64,000 nt of DNA from NCBI GenBank assembly GCA_020636275.1, contig JACJYD010000002.1, positions 62,001 to 126,000 on the forward strand. The letters run 5' to 3'. Below are positions 60,096 through 64,000 of the stretch, piece after piece (the stretch's first letter is position 1; each line of letters starts with the position of its first letter). The notes below the pieces were generated by a model. It saw nothing but the letters and a program-made list of their open reading frames with translations, had not been told where the DNA came from and made no database searches. The position numbers were made by a program, and so were the translations under genes. The DNA comes from Lewinellaceae bacterium. GTDB lineage: Bacteria > Bacteroidota > Bacteroidia > Chitinophagales > Saprospiraceae.

Positions 60096-63000
60096 TAAAC
60101 ACCTGCACGTAATTCCCGTTGTTCGCCACCAATAACATGGGCTTTTCCTGCGGGTCCAGCACGATCTCCGAGGAGCGGGCGTCGCCAACAGCTAGTAGCC
60201 CCGACTTGAAAGGTGGCAGGGCCTCGAAATCCCCCTTTCCATCGCCGAGCAACAGGCAACCTGAACCGGCGTCGCTGCGCACGGTTTCGACTTCCCGGTT
60301 GTAATAGTTGCCAGTCAGGGCGATATCCAGGTGGCCGTCGCCGTTCCAGTCGTAGCAGGCGATGCCGAAGACGGGGGCGATTTGCGCCTCGTGCGGCAGT
60401 TTCCGGATCGCGAATTTTCCGCCTGTATTTTCCAACCAGACCGTTTCGAACAGTTGACAAGCCCGCTCCAGTGCCCCGTCGATCCTTTCCCCCAGCACCT
60501 GCTCAATAGGGGCTTTGGCAAAAGCGTCGTAGGTTTTGTATTTCTCGGCGATGTAAGGCATTTGCTGGGAAGAACAGGACCGGCCGCGTACCGGATAACA
60601 AACGCCGTCAGCGTCATAATAGCCCAGGTAAATATCGTTGGTGCCGTTGCCATCGAAGTCTTTGACGTAGAGTCGGAAAGGCCGCTCCTCACTGGCCTTG
60701 TACTTGATATTCAAACCCAGGTTGCCGGCTACCAGATCGAGGTCGCCGTCGCCGTCCAGGTCGGCTGCTTCCAGGCGGTTCCACCAGCCGGCCGTGTTTT
60801 CCATGCCCATTTCGGCGGTGGCGTTCCGGAGTTTCCCGCCTTCATTTTTGAAAAAAGAGATCGGCATCCATTCGCCCACCACGATCAGGTCGAGATCGCC
60901 GTCGCCGTCCCAATCGAGCCATTGGGCGTCGGTCACCATACCTGCATCGGCCAACTCCGGCGCGGCGCGGGCGGTGATGTCGGTAAATCGGCCCTGGTTA
61001 TTTTCGAGTAAAAAACTCTTTGCGGGGAATCCGTATTTGCCCGGCACTTGCCGCCCACCAACGAGGAGATCGGCGTCGCCGTCGCCATCGAAGTCGCCCG
61101 ATTTGGCAACACCGCCGCTGACGGGCATATCGGGCAGGTTGCCGGCAGCTTTTTCAAATTGCCCTCGTCCGTCGTTGATGTAGAGCCTGTCCTGGTATTG
61201 GGGAGCTCCTTCCGGATATTCATTGCCGCCGCTGACCAGGTAGAGGTCCGGATCGCCATCGCCGTCAGCGTCGAAGAAATGGGCGTGGATATCTTCCCGG
61301 TCCTGATCGGCGGTCCAGGGGGAGGAGGGACTGCGCATAAAGGTGCCGCCCGCGGTTTGTAGGTACAAAACTCCTGCATAGCCGATACTGCCGCCGATGA
61401 AGAAATCCTCCAGTCCGTCGCCGTTCACATCGCCGCTGGCGGTGCAGGGACCGAGGGTGGACATCCGGTGGGGGAGGAGCACTTCGCGGGCATAGTCGTC
61501 GAAGTCGTTTTCGCGGTAAATGAGGTCGATGCCGGCGTTTTGGGCGACGTATTCGAAAAGCGGCTTTTCCGGGCGGGGTGGGGCCACATCGCCCGGTTTG
61601 CCATCGGCCTGCCGGAGGGTTAAACGCTGGTTGGCCGCTACTCTTTTCATATCGATCGTGCGGCCATCGGGCCATTTGACGATCAGGCTGTCGATAGTTT
61701 TTGCCGGGCCCAATCCGAAATGCAAGATGGTTGTGGAAGCGGAAAAATAACCACGCGTGGGCGTCACTTCCTGGATCTGTTGCCTATCGCCGGTGTAGAC
61801 CCAGACTTTGGCGCCATAGGAGCCGTGGTTGTTGCCCTGGTCGCCGAGGAGGTCCAGTTGGAGGTAATTGCCGAGGTTCAGCTGCCGGGACTGGTTTTCG
61901 AGGATAAAAGCCGGATCGCCGATATTGTTAATGGCCAGGTCGAGGTCGCCGTCGTTGTCGAGGTCGGCGTAGCAGGCGCCGTTTGACCAGGAATCCACGC
62001 CCATTCCCCATACCGAGCTCCTGTTTTTGAACGTGAGATCGCCCTGGTTGGAGAAGAGGTAGTTCGGCAGTTTGACGGAAGGGGCCAGTTTGGTCAGTTC
62101 GTAGATGGTTTGGGCCAGGTTTGGGATCTCTTTGCCACCTGCGGCCCGTTTGAGCGAGTCGAGGATATGCTCCCGTTCGTGCATGTAGTCCTTGTTCTTG
62201 ATATCCCGAACCAGGCCGTTGGCGATCATGAGGTCTTTGTCGCCGTCGTTGTCGAAATCGGCCAGGAGGGGTCCCCAGCTCCAGTCGGTGTTGGAAATGC
62301 CCGCCATTTGGGCGATCTCGCTATAGGTGCCTGTGCCGTTGTTGAGCTGGAGCATGTTGAACATATACTGGTAGTGGTAGCCGGCGTTGGCCAGGGCCCA
62401 GAATTTGTCGGGGTTCATCCCGCCCATATTTGCTTTGAGGCGGTAGTTGTCGGCCGCCACCATATCGAGCACGCAGATATCCGTCCAGCCGTCGTTGTTG
62501 AAGTCGGCCAGGTCGGCGCCCATGCTGAAGTTGCTGATGTGGCGCAGGGCGGACCGGGCCACGTCGGTAAAGGTGCCGTTCTTGTTGTTTTTGAAAAAAT
62601 GGTCGGGTTCGTCGTAATCGTTGGCCACGTAAATATCCAGCCAGCCGTCATTGTTGAGGTCGCTCACCGTGGCGCTGAGGGTATAGGTGTAATCGGCGAT
62701 GCCCGCCTGTTGGGTGACATCGATGAAGGCGCCGTTGCCGGTGTTGTGGTAGAGGCGGTCGGAGAATTGGGTTTTGTCGACTACCTGTTCCAGCCCCGAC
62801 ATTTTATCGTGGTTGGTGACGAAGGGTTGGATACCCACGTAGAGGTCGAGCCAGCCGTCTTTGTCGTAGTCGAAAAAATTGACGGCGGTGCAATAGCCCG
62901 GGTTGTCGATGCCGTATTCGCGAGCTTTTTCCGTGAAGGTATTATTGCCGTTGTTGATATACAGGGCGTTGCGGCGTTTTTCGGGATCGGGGAGCATGTA

Positions 63001-63417
63001 TTTGCCGACGTAGATATCCATCCAGCCGTCGTTGTTCACATCCGCCACCCCGATGCTGGTCGACCAGGTATCGTTGAGGAGCCCGGCGCTTTCGGTGATG
63101 TCTTCGAATTGGAGATTCCCCTTATTGAGATAAAGCCGGTCGGAAACCTGATTGCCGGCGAAGAACAGATCGAGCAGTCCGTCGTTATTGATATCGACCA
63201 CCCCCACGCCGCCGCCGTTGTAGAACACATCGGAGATGAGGTGGTTTTGGGTGGCGTCTTCTGTGATGACGTTGTTGAAGTTGACGCCGGTCTGTTCGGG
63301 GGAAAGGAGTTTGAAGACTTGTACTTCGTCGGAGGAGGTGGTGGGAACGCTCGTGTCCTTCTTCGAGCAGGAGAGGATCAGGAGCGCCAGGCCGAGGGAG
63401 ATCCAGGGAATACGCAT
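60079..63417 (-). CDS. FG-GAP/VCBS-repeat lipoprotein with ASPIC/UnbV domain (CRTAC1-like)
   Basis: 1112 aa. Lipoprotein signal (ISLGLALLILSC, Cys about 17). Many DxNxDGxxD-type FG-GAP repeats (e.g. VVDINNDGLLDLFFAG, VADVNNDGWMDIYVG, DYDKDGWLDLYVG), forming a beta-propeller with Ca sites (about 60-500). An ASPIC/UnbV segment (about 515-600: YGAKVWVYTGDRQQIQEV, VKWPDGRTIDMKRV) follows, then a second propeller (about 660-1100). Surface-exposed carbohydrate- or protein-binding lipoprotein. Its last five codons (KPQRR) and the stop are supplied by the repeat at 59999-60095. Confidence 0.88.
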   Translation of the reverse strand: MRIPWISLGLALLILSCSKKDTSVPTTSSDEVQVFKLLSPEQTGVNFNNVITEDATQNHLISDVFYNGGGVGVVDINNDGLLDLFFAGNQVSDRLYLNKGNLQFEDITESAGLLNDTWSTSIGVADVNNDGWMDIYVGKYMLPDPEKRRNALYINNGNNTFTEKAREYGIDNPGYCTAVNFFDYDKDGWLDLYVGIQPFVTNHDKMSGLEQVVDKTQFSDRLYHNTGNGAFIDVTQQAGIADYTYTLSATVSDLNNDGWLDIYVANDYDEPDHFFKNNKNGTFTDVARSALRHISNFSMGADLADFNNDGWTDICVLDMVAADNYRLKANMGGMNPDKFWALANAGYHYQYMFNMLQLNNGTGTYSEIAQMAGISNTDWSWGPLLADFDNDGDKDLMIANGLVRDIKNKDYMHEREHILDSLKRAAGGKEIPNLAQTIYELTKLAPSVKLPNYLFSNQGDLTFKNRSSVWGMGVDSWSNGACYADLDNDGDLDLAINNIGDPAFILENQSRQLNLGNYLQLDLLGDQGNNHGSYGAKVWVYTGDRQQIQEVTPTRGYFSASTTILHFGLGPAKTIDSLIVKWPDGRTIDMKRVAANQRLTLRQADGKPGDVAPPRPEKPLFEYVAQNAGIDLIYRENDFDDYAREVLLPHRMSTLGPCTASGDVNGDGLEDFFIGGSIGYAGVLYLQTAGGTFMRSPSSPWTADQDREDIHAHFFDADGDGDPDLYLVSGGNEYPEGAPQYQDRLYINDGRGQFEKAAGNLPDMPVSGGVAKSGDFDGDGDADLLVGGRQVPGKYGFPAKSFLLENNQGRFTDITARAAPELADAGMVTDAQWLDWDGDGDLDLIVVGEWMPISFFKNEGGKLRNATAEMGMENTAGWWNRLEAADLDGDGDLDLVAGNLGLNIKYKASEERPFRLYVKDFDGNGTNDIYLGYYDADGVCYPVRGRSCSSQQMPYIAEKYKTYDAFAKAPIEQVLGERIDGALERACQLFETVWLENTGGKFAIRKLPHEAQIAPVFGIACYDWNGDGHLDIALTGNYYNREVETVRSDAGSGCLLLGDGKGDFEALPPFKSGLLAVGDARSSEIVLDPQEKPMLLVANNGNYVQVFKPQRR

Positions 63418-63456
63418 GGGGAAGGAGATTTTGCTAAAGGTAGTGAATTATTGAAT

Positions 63457-63554
63457 AACCGCTAAGGCGCTAAGGACGCAAAGAGCGCGCGCTTTTACAA
63501 CTGGACTTTATTGTAAAAACTCGATCACTTTGCGTCCTTAGTGCCTTAGCGGTT
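63457..63554. repeat. AACCGC-type inverted repeat element, copy 3
   Basis: 27-bp arms with one mismatch (63457-63483 and 63528-63554), inner hairpin TTTTACAA (63493-63500) / TTGTAAAA (63511-63518). In the gap between two divergent genes. Confidence 0.8.
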
Positions 63555-63628
63555 TTATTTTTCCCTCAAAATTCCGGATTTTGGAACGATTTAGCTTTCA
63601 GTCATTTTCGATACCAAAAACTTTTACC

Positions 63629-64000
63629 ATGACCACCACACCGACTCGTTTCTTTTTACTCCTGCTGATCGCCCTGCTGCCGTTTGGCGCTTTTGCCCAA
63701 AAAGCAAAGAAGGCGGACCAGCCCAAGGAGGAAAAACCCGAATATTACCTCGACAAACTATCGATCCCGGCGCTAAAATTCCGCAGCGTGGGACCGGCGC
63801 TCACCTCGGGGCGCATCTCCGATTTTGCCGTCATGCCCGGCAATCGCAGCGTGTATTACGTCGCTTCCTCCGCCGGAGGGGTTTGGAAAACGGAAAATGC
63901 GGGGACGACCTACGAACCGGTCTTCGATAGCCAGGGCTCGTATTCGATCGGCTGCGTGACCATCGATCCGAACAACCCCAACGTGGTTTGGGTCGGCACG
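63629..64000 (+). CDS. secreted sortilin/BNR-repeat protein, 5' part only
   Basis: 124 codons in the window, open to the right edge. Signal peptide (FFLLLLIALLPFGAFAQ), a Lys/Glu-rich linker, then LKFRSVGPALTSGRISDFAV, YYVASSAGGVWKTENAGTTY and CVTIDPNNPNVVWVG. This is the usual opening of long (about 1000-aa) secreted glycosyl-hydrolase-like proteins with sortilin/BNR propellers. Only the first blades are visible. Divergent from the FG-GAP gene. Confidence 0.8.
   Translation, partial: MTTTPTRFFLLLLIALLPFGAFAQKAKKADQPKEEKPEYYLDKLSIPALKFRSVGPALTSGRISDFAVMPGNRSVYYVASSAGGVWKTENAGTTYEPVFDSQGSYSIGCVTIDPNNPNVVWVGT

Noticed and set aside
62110..63465. 451-codon Val-rich frame antisense to the FG-GAP protein
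   Set aside because: Antisense reading of repeated Asp codons gives poly-Val; not a gene.

Overview
The window looks like chromosomal DNA from a Bacteroidota bacterium, probably of the Saprospiria (Saprospiraceae/Lewinellaceae type). The support is: type IX secretion (T9SS) C-terminal sorting tails, a PorV/PorQ-like outer-membrane protein, a TonB receptor with a carboxypeptidase-like N-terminal domain, FG-GAP/UnbV lipoproteins, MqnB of the futalosine menaquinone route, and promoters of the TTG-N20-TAnnTTTG type. Genus-level placement is inference. No rRNA, tRNA or CRISPR array was seen.

Layout. (1) Positions 1-13019, minus strand: one long, tightly packed operon for an extracellular contractile injection system (eCIS, Afp/PVC-like). 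In transcription order it holds a Pvc16/DUF4255-like terminator, an unrecognised 273-aa protein, one sheath gene, two tube genes, a DUF5908-like mini-protein, a LysM tube/baseplate adaptor, a VgrG-like spike, a PAAR tip, a gp25-like wedge, a 1209-aa J-like baseplate protein and a second large baseplate protein cut by the left edge. The ATPase, tape measure, fibre and cargo genes of such systems would lie beyond position 1. (2) 13230-26056: AsmA-like protein, RNase D, a T9SS-exported choice-of-anchor-B protein, a double-ATPase peptide-type ABC protein, an MBL hydrolase, gamma-glutamyltransferase and TyrRS. (3) 26275-33320: FtsX-type permease, a HELVH metalloprotease-like protein, CorA, and nrdB-nrdA behind DnaA-box-like sites. 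(4) 33426-41264: a Zn-ribbon-less sirtuin, NAD(P)HX repair enzyme, CoA transferase, OsmC, DoxX-like, 1-Cys peroxiredoxin, 2-hydroxyacid dehydrogenase and isoaspartyl peptidase. (5) 41249-45270: ECF sigma factor with a large putative anti-sigma protein, MqnB and a PorV-like protein. (6) 45356-48364: an NrtR-type cluster in which both NAD-salvage enzymes look disabled: a nicotinamidase whose catalytic Cys is Gly, and a short NAPRT remnant. (7) 48494-64000: HscA, a T9SS protein next to a decayed T9SS tail, TonB receptor, small membrane proteins, an M48-like peptidase, RlpA, ArsM, a large FG-GAP lipoprotein and a sortilin/BNR-type protein cut by the right edge.

The intergenic DNA is unusually structured. 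There are many long, nearly perfect palindromes with 3-nt apical loops. Three compound elements have two hairpins inside an outer inverted repeat (26.1, 55.6 and 58.3 kb). Three copies of an AACCGC-type inverted repeat occur (16.4, 60.0 and 63.5 kb), one supplying the last codons and stop of a gene. A 101-bp tandem repeat and a 16-bp tandem repeat lie beside start or stop codons. The points most worth following up are the eCIS locus, the decayed NAD-salvage/NrtR cluster and the compound palindromes.
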